IMG/VR virus record: IMGVR_UViG_3300012005_000032
Location: 1-32,786 of that record
Length of the DNA stretch: 32,786 nt
Source: a virus
Direction: 5' to 3' (one strand)
Part shown: positions 6,984-14,179 of the stretch, piece by piece
How positions within the stretch are numbered: position 1 is the stretch's first letter
How the letters are laid out: every line of letters begins with the position of its first letter
The notes under the pieces: model-generated
Told to the model about the DNA's origin: nothing
Database searches by the model: none
Seen by the model: only the letters and a program-made list of their open reading frames with translations
Position numbers and translations under genes: made by a program

Positions 6984-7115
6984 ATGACACAATTAATAGA
7001 TTTTGTAAAATGGTGTTTCAGAGATGAAACATCTGGAGTTGTAACCTTTTTATTCCTTGTTGGCTCAGGAACTTTTATCATCAATTTGGTAAAAGCATAT
7101 AGAAAAAATAACTAA
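6984..7115 (+). CDS. Very small single-TM protein (43 aa)
   Basis: A 43-residue frame begins at ATG after a run of A. It has an amphipathic N-terminus (M-T-Q-L-I-D-F-V-K-W-C-F), a D-E-T-S-G turn, one hydrophobic helix (V-V-T-F-L-F-L-V-G-S-G-T-F-I-I) and a basic end (K-A-Y-R-K-N-N). It is the last gene of the plus-strand run and converges with the next, minus-strand gene 9 bases later. A membrane-anchored micropeptide is the natural reading; no homologue is recognised. Confidence 0.5.
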   Translation: MTQLIDFVKWCFRDETSGVVTFLFLVGSGTFIINLVKAYRKNN

Positions 7116-7124
7116 AGTTAATTC

Positions 7125-7382
7125 TTACCAACATACATGAGTACATTGATAAAGATCATAATCATGAACTCTGTGTATGCATGGGTATATATCATTCGTA
7201 TGTAAAGATCTTAAAGTTCCCCATGAATCGAAATATGTATGCTCGCAAGGGCCAAGATCTCCTAATGAGTGTAGCACGTGTATACAAGGGCCAAGATCTC
7301 CATTCTGATGACATGGATAATTAACATTCGATTTAAAGGATGAAAATAGTATAATTATAGATATTATGATAAACTTGTTCAT
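7125..7382 (-). CDS. Secreted Cys/His repeat protein
   Basis: 85 residues on the minus strand starting at ATG. A hydrophobic signal peptide (M-N-K-F-I-I-I-S-I-I-I-L-F) is followed by a compact repeat region in which P-C-x-H recurs: Y-P-C-H, G-P-C-I-H, G-P-C-E-H, Y-P-C-I-H and Y-Q-C-T-H. The blocks are joined by G-D-L or D-L-Y turns. The first units repeat every 13 residues and are visible in the DNA as 17-bp direct repeats. The regular Cys/His spacing suggests metal binding or a disulfide ladder outside the cytoplasm. It has its own AATATATAGA box 15 bases upstream. Function unknown. Confidence 0.6.
   Translation of the reverse strand: MNKFIIISIIILFSSFKSNVNYPCHQNGDLGPCIHVLHSLGDLGPCEHTYFDSWGTLRSLHTNDIYPCIHRVHDYDLYQCTHVCW
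7246..7301 (-). repeat. 17-bp direct repeats inside the Cys/His gene
   Basis: CAAGGGCCAAGATCTCC occurs at 7246-7262 and again at 7285-7301, a 39-base period equal to 13 codons. Each copy encodes the G-D-L-G-P-C unit on the minus strand, so the repeat protein has probably grown by tandem duplication. Confidence 0.9.
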
Positions 7383-7397
7383 TTATGCTCATTTATT

Positions 7398-7407
7398 TCT
7401 ATATATT
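7398..7407 (-). promoter_or_regulatory. AATATATAGA box (putative phage promoter)
   Basis: On the minus strand AATATATAGA lies 15 bases before the ATG of the Cys/His repeat gene. It is one of at least ten similar boxes close to start codons in this window. Confidence 0.45.
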
Positions 7408-7453
7408 GGAGTAAAAGCTGTCACCTTAGCATATAAAAACTTATATTTATCAC

Positions 7454-8131
7454 ATGAAAAAGAACTTACTTGTTTCCAGCATACAGACTCCTGATGGAAC
7501 AATATTGCATAGCAAACATAAGCATGATTATGCATTACATAAAGATAAAAATGGAGAAACTTATTTTTTGGATGGCGGAACTACAATTATTCGTACATCA
7601 TTAAACAAGAATAAAGCAAAGGATCTATCAGTTTACGATACTGACAAGATTGAGAAAATTAGAGAAAGTTTTTCATGGGGTTCTAAAGGTAAATCTGGTT
7701 TTGAAAATATTGATTATATCAAACTGAAAGATATGACCAATACTCATATCCATGCGGTATTGGATACACAATTAATGATATCTGATGAGCTGAGATCTGT
7801 ATTTCAAAGAGAGCTTGAATTTAGAAAAAAGAGTAACATCGTGATTCATGAAGATAATACTCTTCATAAAATAGATAACAGACTTAAACATTTGGAATCT
7901 TTGGGTATAAGTATTTCAATATCTTATGGAAGAGGTGTTTATTTTACATTGAAAGATGTAAGAGTGTTTACAATGACATGTTCTGGTAAAGATGATTTTA
8001 ATCAGGTGCTGGATAGTGCTGCAAAAATACTAATACAAATGATTCATTTTGATAGCGATGTAATTAAAATGAATCAAAAGGGTAAAATTACAAAAATAGA
8101 AGATTATGGAAAAGAAAAATATAAAAAATAA
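7454..8131 (+). CDS. Conserved phage protein of unknown function (225 aa)
   Basis: The N-terminal 100 residues have a pattern I recall from a widespread phage family: S-S-I-Q-T-P-D-G-T-I-L-H-S near residue 8, H-K-H-D-Y, then F-L-D-G-G, L-S-V-Y-D-T-D and F-S-W-G-S. A conserved-looking block Y-I-K-L-K-D-M-T-N-T-H-I follows. The remaining 110 residues are helical plus a beta segment (S-I-S-I-S-Y-G-R-G-V-Y-F-T-L) and look like an added domain. The stop overlaps the glutamyl-tRNA synthetase start by 26 bases, so the two genes are probably translationally coupled. Function unknown. Confidence 0.75.
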   Translation: MKKNLLVSSIQTPDGTILHSKHKHDYALHKDKNGETYFLDGGTTIIRTSLNKNKAKDLSVYDTDKIEKIRESFSWGSKGKSGFENIDYIKLKDMTNTHIHAVLDTQLMISDELRSVFQRELEFRKKSNIVIHEDNTLHKIDNRLKHLESLGISISISYGRGVYFTLKDVRVFTMTCSGKDDFNQVLDSAAKILIQMIHFDSDVIKMNQKGKITKIEDYGKEKYKK

Positions 8132-9689
8132 AGTAGTAACACGTTTTGCGCCTTCTAGTACGGGTTTACTCCATTTTGGAGGATGCCGTACAGCTCTCTA
8201 TAATTATATCTTTGCAAAACAGAATGGTGGAGAATTTCATCTTCGTATTGAAGATACAGATCAAAAAAGATATGTTCCTAAATCAGAAGATTATATCATA
8301 AATTCTTTGAAGGCTCTTGATATTATGCCAGATAAAGGAATCAATTATAGCTGGTCTGATAATAGTTCTCAATCAACATGTGCAATTTATCGCCAATCTG
8401 AACAAACGCATTATCAGAAGTATGTTGACCAATTATTATCAGAAGGAAAAGCATATTATGCTTTTGATACTTCTGAAGAACTAGATATTATCAGAAAAAG
8501 ATATTCAGTAATGCATAAAGTTTTCTCATATTCTCATTCAACACGAATGAGCACGAAAAACTCTTTATCTTTGTCTGCTGATGAAGTTGAGAGATTATTA
8601 AAAGAAGTTCCTTATGTGATTCGTTTCAAAGTTCCATCTGGTGTTGATGTAGTGTTCGAAGATCTGATCAGAGGAAATATCAAAATTTCATCAGATACTT
8701 TAGATGACAAAGTTCTTTTCAAGAGTGATGGACTTCCAGCATATCATTTGGCTAACATAGTCGATGATCATATCATTGGAACTACTCACGTGATTAGAGG
8801 TGAAGAATGGATTTCAAGTTGTCCACTCCATATACTTCTGCATGAAGCTCTTGGTTTTGAAGTTCCAACTTATGCACATCTTCCACTGATCCTGAAACCA
8901 GATGGCAAAGGTAAATTATCAAAACGTGATGCTATAGACCTTGGAATTCCTATCGGTATGTTCGATTGGGCTGATTCAGATAAGAGAACTTATATCAAAG
9001 GATTGACAGAGCTTGAATACGAACCAGAAGCAGTATTGAACATGTTGGCTTTCTTGGGTTGGACTGGTAAAAATGGACAAGAAGTTTACTCTATTGATGA
9101 AATGATCAGAGATTTCGATCTAAAGGATGTTCACAAGAACGGAGCTAGATTCAGCATGGATAAGCTTCGTTGGTTCAACAAACAGTGGCTGGACAAGTTG
9201 AGCGATGCTGAATATACAGAAAGATTGAAAATATCCATATCTAAACATCTTGGTATAGATATAAATCTTTATGATCCTAAAGTGATAGAGAGCTTAGTTT
9301 CTTTAAGAAAGGATTATTTCTTTGTTGAAGATCTTGTTAAGGAGAATGATCATTTTCTTACTGAGCCTGTTAAACTGAACTCCGAAGTTGATTTTGATAA
9401 AATGGTAACAAATGTTGGAGAAGATAATATCAAGAATTTCATCAATTTGTTCATTGGGCATATTAACAAAAATACAATGTTGGATGATGCTCAAGCATAT
9501 TTAGATATTTATTCTTCAACTTGTAAAGAGATTGAAAATTTCAAAGCTGGTCCATTCAAAGCTGTATTGAGAGTTTTGTTAACTCATAAGACGAGAGGCT
9601 TGGATATATTCGAAACCATGTTCATGCTTGGAAAATATGCAACTTGTCACAGATTGGAAAATAATTTTGTAAAATATTTAAACATATGA
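8106..9689 (+). CDS. gltX: Glutamyl-tRNA synthetase
   Basis: 527 residues, full length for a class I glutamyl-tRNA synthetase, which charges tRNA-Glu with glutamate using ATP. The ATP-binding signature is at residues 14-26 (F-A-P-S-S-T-G-L-L-H-F-G-G), with F replacing the usual I of H-I-G-G. R-I-E-D-T-D lies at 47-52, R-G-E-E-W at 231-235, and the second signature G-K-L-S-K-R at 269-274. The stretch A-F-D-T-S-E-E-L and R-M-S-T-K-N-S-L match Bacteroidota enzymes as I remember them, pointing to acquisition from such a host. The C-terminal 230 residues are more divergent and form the anticodon-binding part. Overlap with the upstream gene suggests coupled translation. A complete synthetase is unusual in phages. 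Confidence 0.95.
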   Translation: MEKKNIKNKVVTRFAPSSTGLLHFGGCRTALYNYIFAKQNGGEFHLRIEDTDQKRYVPKSEDYIINSLKALDIMPDKGINYSWSDNSSQSTCAIYRQSEQTHYQKYVDQLLSEGKAYYAFDTSEELDIIRKRYSVMHKVFSYSHSTRMSTKNSLSLSADEVERLLKEVPYVIRFKVPSGVDVVFEDLIRGNIKISSDTLDDKVLFKSDGLPAYHLANIVDDHIIGTTHVIRGEEWISSCPLHILLHEALGFEVPTYAHLPLILKPDGKGKLSKRDAIDLGIPIGMFDWADSDKRTYIKGLTELEYEPEAVLNMLAFLGWTGKNGQEVYSIDEMIRDFDLKDVHKNGARFSMDKLRWFNKQWLDKLSDAEYTERLKISISKHLGIDINLYDPKVIESLVSLRKDYFFVEDLVKENDHFLTEPVKLNSEVDFDKMVTNVGEDNIKNFINLFIGHINKNTMLDDAQAYLDIYSSTCKEIENFKAGPFKAVLRVLLTHKTRGLDIFETMFMLGKYATCHRLENNFVKYLNI

Positions 9690-9690
9690 T

Positions 9691-9837
9691 TTAAAATAAG
9701 TATACAAATGTATACATTATTAATTTAATACCAGCATCTGGATCAAAATGTCCACTAGCTGTATGTTGAATGACATCAAATTTTTCTTTAGCTTCGTTTA
9801 TAAATTGAGCAAAATTTTTAATGTGTTGTTTTTTCAT
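9691..9837 (-). CDS. Small protein with capsid-targeting-like N-terminus (48 aa)
   Basis: A 48-residue minus-strand frame starts M-K-K-Q-H-I-K-N-F-A-Q-F-I-N-E-A. This nearly duplicates the start of the 282-residue protein at 18616-19464 (M-K-T-Q-Q-I-K-N-F-D-Q-F-M-N-E-A) and belongs to the K-x-F-x-x-F-h-N-E set. After the leader only about 33 residues remain, ending in a hydrophobic stretch (L-I-M-Y-T-F-V-Y-L-F). It may therefore be a truncated member or a small cargo peptide. It ends one base from the synthetase stop (convergent). A long hairpin abuts its ATG. Confidence 0.5.
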   Translation of the reverse strand: MKKQHIKNFAQFINEAKEKFDVIQHTASGHFDPDAGIKLIMYTFVYLF

Positions 9838-9883
9838 GAGCTTATTTATTTTTATATATAAATTTATAAAAATAAATAAGCTC
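9838..9883 (-). terminator. 19-bp perfect stem-loop next to a start codon
   Basis: GAGCTTATTTATTTTTATA (9838-9856) is the exact inverse of 9865-9883, with an 8-base loop. On the minus strand it follows the stop of the 79-residue gene and ends directly at the ATG of the 48-residue gene. It may terminate the former, or control translation of the latter. On the plus strand it is followed by a T run, so it may also terminate gltX transcription. Confidence 0.55.
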
Positions 9884-9909
9884 CTTTTTATAATTTTTAA
9901 AAACTGTGA

Positions 9910-10149
9910 TTAACCAATTTTATCAGGCGCACCTTTTAATGAAGATATATAAATTGGATATTCTTCTTTAAATTTTAAATAATCTGTTAATGTTATACCA
10001 TCATCGGCTAATGATTTTATTGTAGCATTATCAAGATCTCCATTTATTCTCATTTGTTGAAGTTTTTTAACAAGTTTAGGATCAAGTTCATCATTATCAT
10101 TTTTTGAATTTGATTCATTAGCTGTTAGCCATTGTTTGAAATTTTTCAT
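9910..10149 (-). CDS. Small protein with a capsid-targeting-like N-terminus (79 aa)
   Basis: Starts M-K-N-F-K-Q-W-L-T-A-N-E-S, a variant of the shared leader with W for the second aromatic and candidate processing after N-E. The rest is acidic and helical (D-E-L-D-P-K-L-V-K-K-L-Q-Q-M, then I-K-S-L-A-D-D-G-I-T-L-T-D-Y) with no enzymatic motif. It has its own AATATATAGA box 25 bases upstream and a strong hairpin after the stop, so it forms a one-gene unit. Proposed to be packaged in the virion; what the mature peptide does is unknown. Confidence 0.6.
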   Translation of the reverse strand: MKNFKQWLTANESNSKNDNDELDPKLVKKLQQMRINGDLDNATIKSLADDGITLTDYLKFKEEYPIYISSLKGAPDKIG

Positions 10150-10174
10150 AACGTAAATGTATGTTTTTATCTGA

Positions 10175-10185
10175 TCTATATATTA
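10175..10185 (-). promoter_or_regulatory. TAATATATAGA box (putative phage promoter)
   Basis: TAATATATAGA on the minus strand, 25 bases upstream of the ATG at 10149. Same box as at other virion and leader-peptide genes. Confidence 0.5.
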
Positions 10186-10235
10186 AAAATAATAAACTTA
10201 TGGAGTGTAAATGTTTATAATTTGATAAATTTGTC

Positions 10236-10243
10236 TATATTTG
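10236..10243 (+). promoter_or_regulatory. Host-type -7 box TATATTTG
   Basis: TATATTTG fits the Bacteroidota -7 consensus TAnnTTTG and lies 4 bases before the ATG at 10248. Transcripts from it would be leaderless or nearly so. The -33 element is not convincing. Confidence 0.35.
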
Positions 10244-10247
10244 AAAC

Positions 10248-10808
10248 ATGACAAAAACTGATAAACAAATAGGAACCAGAACTAAAATAGACTTCTCCAA
10301 TCATGAATTAACTATAATCGATCATGGAGATACCAAAATATACCATTTGAAGAAACCAGATACCAATTATGACAATATCAAATATATCAATTCTGGAGGA
10401 ATTCTGGCTGTTACTGGAGACTATGGAAATTGGATTTTTTGTAGAGAGTTTCACCCAGATATCAATGACAAAGTTGATGATCATTACTGGGCATCAAAGC
10501 TGAAGAATTCATCATGTCAGGAGCCTTACGAGTTTGATTCAGAATCTACAATAAAAGAGCTCAAGAAAGCATTAAAAGAATACAAGTCTGAGAATGGAAA
10601 TGCTGCAAGTTTTGAGGTGATAGAATATTACCAGGATTGCATAGAAAAAGCCAATTATGGAGAATTTGATTATACAGCCTTTGCCTATAGAGAATATCCT
10701 TCGAACTTTGGTCCTGAAGATGTGATCATGAGGAAGGATATCAAATATTGGTTGAAGGCGGTATTTGATGGTTTTGATGTGATGCATGATAGATTAAAAA
10801 CAAAATAA
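10248..10808 (+). CDS. Conserved phage protein with G-D-Y-G-N-W-I-F-C-R-E-F-H-P motif
   Basis: 186 residues. A strand-rich N-terminus leads to I-L-A-V-T-G-D-Y-G-N-W-I-F-C-R-E-F-H-P near residues 52-70. I remember this signature from an uncharacterised protein family common in phages of Gram-negative hosts. It is followed by an acidic region with Y-W-A-S-K-L, a lysine-rich helix (E-L-K-K-A-L-K-E-Y-K) and a tyrosine-rich C-terminal part. This starts a divergent plus-strand run of small genes. No enzymatic role can be assigned. Confidence 0.75.
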   Translation: MTKTDKQIGTRTKIDFSNHELTIIDHGDTKIYHLKKPDTNYDNIKYINSGGILAVTGDYGNWIFCREFHPDINDKVDDHYWASKLKNSSCQEPYEFDSESTIKELKKALKEYKSENGNAASFEVIEYYQDCIEKANYGEFDYTAFAYREYPSNFGPEDVIMRKDIKYWLKAVFDGFDVMHDRLKTK

Positions 10809-10818
10809 AATTTAGAAC

Positions 10819-11019
10819 ATGACACCAGAAGAAAAAACAAACTACAATCGAATGCATGCAATGTTAGTCAAGATAGAGTCTGACTATCAAACTCCAGAAG
10901 AGATCAGAGAATCATATGAAGACATGGGATTAGATTTCGACGAAGCATTGGAAATGGCCTATGAAAACATCCAAAGCGAAGCATTGAACACTGTTAAAAA
11001 TATCAAAAGAATAAACTAA
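10819..11019 (+). CDS. Small acidic phage protein (66 aa)
   Basis: 66 residues starting at ATG, 10 bases after the previous stop. It is highly acidic and helical: Y-Q-T-P-E-E-I-R-E-S-Y-E-D-M-G is followed by D-F-D-E-A-L-E-M-A-Y-E-N-I-Q. The repeated E-A-L-E-M-A-Y-E-N-I type helix occurs in small proteins of other large phages as far as I recall. No function known. Part of a run with overlaps of only a few bases up to 12496. Confidence 0.6.
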   Translation: MTPEEKTNYNRMHAMLVKIESDYQTPEEIRESYEDMGLDFDEALEMAYENIQSEALNTVKNIKRIN

Positions 11020-11027
11020 AAAAAAAT

Positions 11028-11306
11028 ATGAAAACAAAATACACATTAGAAGAAATTTACGAAAGTATGTATAAACACAAGCTTCAGAACGAAACATTCG
11101 AAGATGGTTTGGCATCATTGGTAAAAATTAGCAAACCTGAAAAAGATAAAAGCCCTGTATCAAAAGATGCTGCTCCTATGATAGGATTAAATCCTTTCAA
11201 AGGCAATAAGACTAAAAAATCTGAGAAATCTCAAAGGCCTGATAGGTTCAATGAGGTGCTGAACCATAGAGTTTCCAAATATAACGAAAACAAACAAGGT
11301 GAATAA
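11028..11306 (+). CDS. Hypothetical basic protein (92 aa)
   Basis: 92 residues starting at ATG. The N-terminal 35 residues are helical (L-E-E-I-Y-E-S-M-Y-K-H-K). The rest is lysine-rich and probably disordered (K-G-N-K-T-K-K-S-E-K-S-Q-R). An N-terminal helix followed by a charged tail fits a small nucleic-acid or protein-binding factor, but no motif identifies it. Its last codons overlap the start of the next gene, so translation is likely coupled. Confidence 0.55.
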   Translation: MKTKYTLEEIYESMYKHKLQNETFEDGLASLVKISKPEKDKSPVSKDAAPMIGLNPFKGNKTKKSEKSQRPDRFNEVLNHRVSKYNENKQGE

Positions 11307-11637
11307 ACCCAAATGGCATATTTCTTTTAGACTATTGAAGAACAGTCAGTTCAGTTTCAAATTGAAGAGTTTGATCTGTAATGAACTTCTATGGAAGGAT
11401 AAATATAACTCTCCTAGAGTTGAGATCATTCCAAAATATCTGTTTAGTTGGTTGTGGTTTCAATTGGATATCATTCAAGGAAATGATGATGACTGGGAAT
11501 GGTATCTTTGGGTAGAAAAATACAGCAATGGCGATATCAACAAAGCAATAGAAACCTTTCCATGGATGAAAATGGTTGATGGAAAATATATTAAATATAA
11601 TCCGCATTTAACATATAACAAGAATAGAAATGATTAA
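11299..11637 (+). CDS. Hypothetical tryptophan-rich protein (112 aa), GTG start
   Basis: 112 residues beginning at GTG (11299) inside the G-G-T-G-A-A-T-A-A end of the previous gene, an 8-base overlap. The sequence is rich in tryptophan and basic residues (W-L-W-F-Q-L-D-I-I, D-D-W-E-W-Y-L-W-V-E-K-Y). The middle could be a compact helical domain. The next gene starts 8 bases before its stop. The chain of overlaps argues that these genes are translated as a unit. Not recognised. Confidence 0.6.
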   Translation: MNKPKWHISFRLLKNSQFSFKLKSLICNELLWKDKYNSPRVEIIPKYLFSWLWFQLDIIQGNDDDWEWYLWVEKYSNGDINKAIETFPWMKMVDGKYIKYNPHLTYNKNRND

Positions 11638-12496
11638 AAAAGGAGACATCATTTATACATTAGATATCGATCGACATCTTGTTGTTACGATTTCTAAAAT
11701 TTTTATCAAAGATCATGAAATTCGTGATAGTAAAGAATTCATATATTGGGATAATCTAGAAAATATTACTATCAGAGATTATGAACTTCCATTGAAAGAA
11801 GATGAAGATCGTAAATTGGCAGGCAACGTTATAAGTGGCGGTGGCTATATAGATGATTATTTATATGTGTTGCACAGTAGAGAATACGTAACAAAAGCTA
11901 TATTTAAAAAGAAAGCAGAATTAAGCTCTTTGAAGATAAAACAGGATATCAGAGATTCTAAATTCGTTTGTCCTCTGACTGGTAATAAACTGATCAAACA
12001 AAAATATCACAATATATTTATTCTTGGAGATTATGGACAATCGTATTCTGTTGAGAATTCAACAATAGTTTGGAAAACAATGGATAGAGTAAACCCTTAT
12101 GGTTTAATGTACACAAATTACAAAAACACTGATTACTATTTTCTATTTGATGAAAAAGAACTAACATGGAAACGATATCTAAAAATTGGAAATAGAGAAT
12201 TTTGCTATTATCCAGATAACATATTAGATTTAATTTCGATTTCATATAAGCATTTTAAATTTAGATTTAAAGAGTTTATAAATGATATCAAAAAATATTA
12301 TCCTAAAAAGAGTAATTTTACAACTTTAGGATTACAGCTCAATGCTGTAAAACCTATGTATAGTGCAATTAGCGGGTTTGATCTGGTTCCTGTTGTACCT
12401 ATGACGGCTCCTATTAGTCCGATATTTTATTTTGATGATATTGCATATGATAAAACTAAACCAATCAATAGAGAGATTTCAATCAAAGATCTTTAA
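11630..12496 (+). CDS. Hypothetical protein (288 aa)
   Basis: 288 residues. The first 30 look like an SH3-like strand set (K-K-G-D-I-I-Y-T-L-D, L-V-V-T-I-S-K-I). Later there is a C-P-L-T-G-N-K-L-I segment, an aromatic-rich middle (N-T-D-Y-Y-F-L-F-D-E) and a lysine-rich stretch near 220. The last 60 residues are proline/methionine-rich (P-V-V-P-M-T-A-P-I-S-P-I-F). The start overlaps the preceding gene. I do not recognise a family; a multi-domain virion or host-interaction protein is possible but unsupported. Confidence 0.6.
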   Translation: MIKKGDIIYTLDIDRHLVVTISKIFIKDHEIRDSKEFIYWDNLENITIRDYELPLKEDEDRKLAGNVISGGGYIDDYLYVLHSREYVTKAIFKKKAELSSLKIKQDIRDSKFVCPLTGNKLIKQKYHNIFILGDYGQSYSVENSTIVWKTMDRVNPYGLMYTNYKNTDYYFLFDEKELTWKRYLKIGNREFCYYPDNILDLISISYKHFKFRFKEFINDIKKYYPKKSNFTTLGLQLNAVKPMYSAISGFDLVPVVPMTAPISPIFYFDDIAYDKTKPINREISIKDL

Positions 12497-12503
12497 TTTT
12501 TAT

Positions 12504-12511
12504 TAAATTTG
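12504..12511 (+). promoter_or_regulatory. Host-type -7 box TAAATTTG
   Basis: TAAATTTG matches TAnnTTTG and lies 4 bases ahead of the ATG at 12516. There is no clear TTG box at the usual distance, so this is tentative. Confidence 0.3.
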
Positions 12512-12515
12512 TAGT

Positions 12516-12794
12516 ATGCATAAAAAATATTTTGATAAAGAAGATTTTATTGATGATTTCATCGAAGAATTTGAAAAGGATGTAAAGACCAATCCAATCT
12601 CTGATGAAAACAGAGCTTTGATTTTGAAATATTTTGATGAATACGGGACTATTAAATGGAACCAAGCTTGTAAGGCTCAGACTGAAAAATGCAGCGATAA
12701 AGTGTATGATCTTTTATCCACAGATTTCGATGCTGAAACTTGGCATGAAAAAATAAAATTAACCAAAAATGTAGAATACGATGAAGAATTTTAA
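12516..12794 (+). CDS. Hypothetical acidic protein (92 aa)
   Basis: 92 residues, acidic and helical. The N-terminus is D-K-E-D-F-I-D-D-F-I-E-E-F-E-K-D, followed by a Y-G-T-I-K-W-N-Q-A-C-K segment and an acidic end (V-E-Y-D-E-E-F). Strong negative charge is common among small phage proteins that bind host proteins or mimic DNA, but that is only a possibility here. The end overlaps the start of the next reading frame. Confidence 0.55.
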   Translation: MHKKYFDKEDFIDDFIEEFEKDVKTNPISDENRALILKYFDEYGTIKWNQACKAQTEKCSDKVYDLLSTDFDAETWHEKIKLTKNVEYDEEF

Positions 12795-13003
12795 AATTAT
12801 AATATTATTTTTATCTATAGCTCATGTTCTTATGTCGCAACGCGATGCTTATACAAAAACATGTAGTTTCAGTAGTTACTCCAAAAAGAGATACATTATA
12901 TTTATACGATGATCAAGTTGGACAATGTATTGCCGACTTTTGGTATAATCCTACAACAAAAGGTGAGAAACCTGTTATAGTGTTGACTAATAATAATCAC
13001 TAA
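12781..13003 (+). pseudogene. Small secreted protein gene split by a frameshift
   Basis: A frame from ATG 12781 starts with a typical signal peptide (M-K-N-F-K-I-I-I-L-F-L-S-I-A-H-V-L) and runs out of coding character after about residue 25. It stops at TGA near 12910. The frame one base further on then looks coding (H-V-V-S-V-V-T-P-K-R-D-T-L-Y-L-Y-D-D) and ends at TAA 13003. It has an open 59-codon stretch from an ATG at 12824. One inserted or deleted base near 12850 would join them into a secreted protein of about 73 residues. It may be a decayed gene, a sequence error, or two overlapping short genes. Confidence 0.4.
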
Positions 13004-13038
13004 AAATATATAAATATATTCCTAGCTTTGCAATTAAA

Positions 13039-13289
13039 AGAAATCATTCATGATTTCTAGAAACGTACTGGACCGATTATTGAGCCCACTATCATGTCAG
13101 ATTGCTCTTTCATGAATACATTTGTTACACAAATGATCTTTTACATTTGTTTTACGTATGAATTTGTAAATTTCACACAACCAATACCTCAATGAACATT
13201 TATCAATTAAAATATAGTTAAAGTGGCTTTTTATTTCCTACCAGACATAAATGTCGGTCCTATAAGTTGTCAATTGCAAGCAATTGACA
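13039..13289 (+). ncRNA. Hairpin-rich non-coding region, candidate structured RNA
   Basis: The 410 bases between 13004 and 13413 hold no credible gene but contain several perfect inverted repeats. These are AGAAATCA/TGATTTCT at 13039-13058, CATTTGT/ACAAATG at 13119-13135, and GACAT/ATGTC at 13244-13255. A 10-bp stem TGTCAATTGC/GCAATTGACA lies at 13268-13289. GGACCGA at 13070-13076 pairs with TCGGTCC at 13254-13260 and could close the inner hairpins into one domain. It could be a phage RNA, a regulatory leader for the gene at 13414, or a DNA site such as an operator. Strand is assigned only because both neighbours are on plus. Confidence 0.35.
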
Positions 13290-13413
13290 TAATTGATAGA
13301 GTATATATTAAATATAGTTGGTTTAGTTTAAATATTTTTATATAAATTAGTATAAATCTAGTTACTTAATATTATACAATTTCGATCAGAAAAAGGCTTT
13401 ATAAAAAATAACC

Positions 13414-13815
13414 ATGACAGTCTATATTACAAAAGGATCCAATAGCTATCGAGTTTTTGTATTTAAGAGAGGAAATGATTTCAATGGTCATAAACTGAAT
13501 GATGATGGTTCTATTATCTATGTTATAAATAAAGAAGGATTTATAGAGTCATTGGAACTAACTTTAGAAACTTTTTATGGTGGAGAATCAAATTCTGAAG
13601 CTTATAATTTAATGACAACAGTTTTTAATAATGGAGATGTTCTTCAAATAACATGCGAAATTGATAATGATGTAGTTTTCACTAAAAAGATTGAAAAGGT
13701 AATGAATAAAGATTTTTGTGAATGTACATTAAAATCTTGGAATTCTATCAAATCTAATTGGTTTCATCCTGATGCAGCAACAAAAAGATTAGAGGAACAT
13801 ATATCAAAACTTTAA
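13414..13815 (+). CDS. Hypothetical protein (133 aa)
   Basis: 133 residues starting at ATG after the hairpin-rich gap. The N-terminal 60 residues are strand-rich (V-Y-I-T-K-G-S-N-S-Y-R-V-F-V-F-K-R). The C-terminal part holds a C-E-C pair and helices (S-W-N-S-I-K-S-N-W, T-K-R-L-E-E-H-I). The untranslated leader may include the structured region just upstream, so expression could be regulated there. No known family seen. Confidence 0.6.
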   Translation: MTVYITKGSNSYRVFVFKRGNDFNGHKLNDDGSIIYVINKEGFIESLELTLETFYGGESNSEAYNLMTTVFNNGDVLQITCEIDNDVVFTKKIEKVMNKDFCECTLKSWNSIKSNWFHPDAATKRLEEHISKL

Positions 13816-13825
13816 ATAAAAACTA

Positions 13826-14179
13826 ATGAACCAAGAAATAAAAGAGCTTTGGATCAAAGCATTAAGATCTGGAAAATATAAACAGACGACTGGAAAGCTA
13901 AAAAGCATTGAATCAGCATATTGTTGCTTGGGTGTACTTTGTGACATTTATATTGAAAAAACTGGAATAGGAAAATGGAAAGAAAATACACACCATAACA
14001 GTTTTGATTTCGATGATAATAATTGTAATATAGAAGGACTTCTTCCAAAAAATGTTATGCTATGGGCAGAGTTAGATCGTAATGATCCAATATTAAAAAA
14101 TGGTAGATATATTTCACATATCAATGACAGAGGATCAACGTTCGAAGAAATATCAAATTTAATAGAAACAGATCTATAA
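13826..14179 (+). CDS. Conserved phage protein, C-C-L-G-V-L-C-D family
   Basis: 117 residues. The order of motifs matches an abundant family of short phage and prophage proteins as I remember it. E-L-W-I-K-A-L-R-S-G-K-Y-K-Q-T is followed by A-Y-C-C-L-G-V-L-C-D-I-Y near residues 31-42, L-L-P-K-N-V-M-L-W-A-E-L in the middle, and I-N-D-R-G-S-T-F-E-E-I-S at the end. The biochemical role of this family is not known to me. It follows the previous gene after 10 bases. Confidence 0.8.
   Translation: MNQEIKELWIKALRSGKYKQTTGKLKSIESAYCCLGVLCDIYIEKTGIGKWKENTHHNSFDFDDNNCNIEGLLPKNVMLWAELDRNDPILKNGRYISHINDRGSTFEEISNLIETDL

Noticed and set aside
9706-9720. GTATACAAATGTATAC palindrome as an operator near the synthetase end
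   Set aside because: It falls inside the coding end of the small minus-strand gene and is short and AT-rich; nothing else supports a regulatory role.
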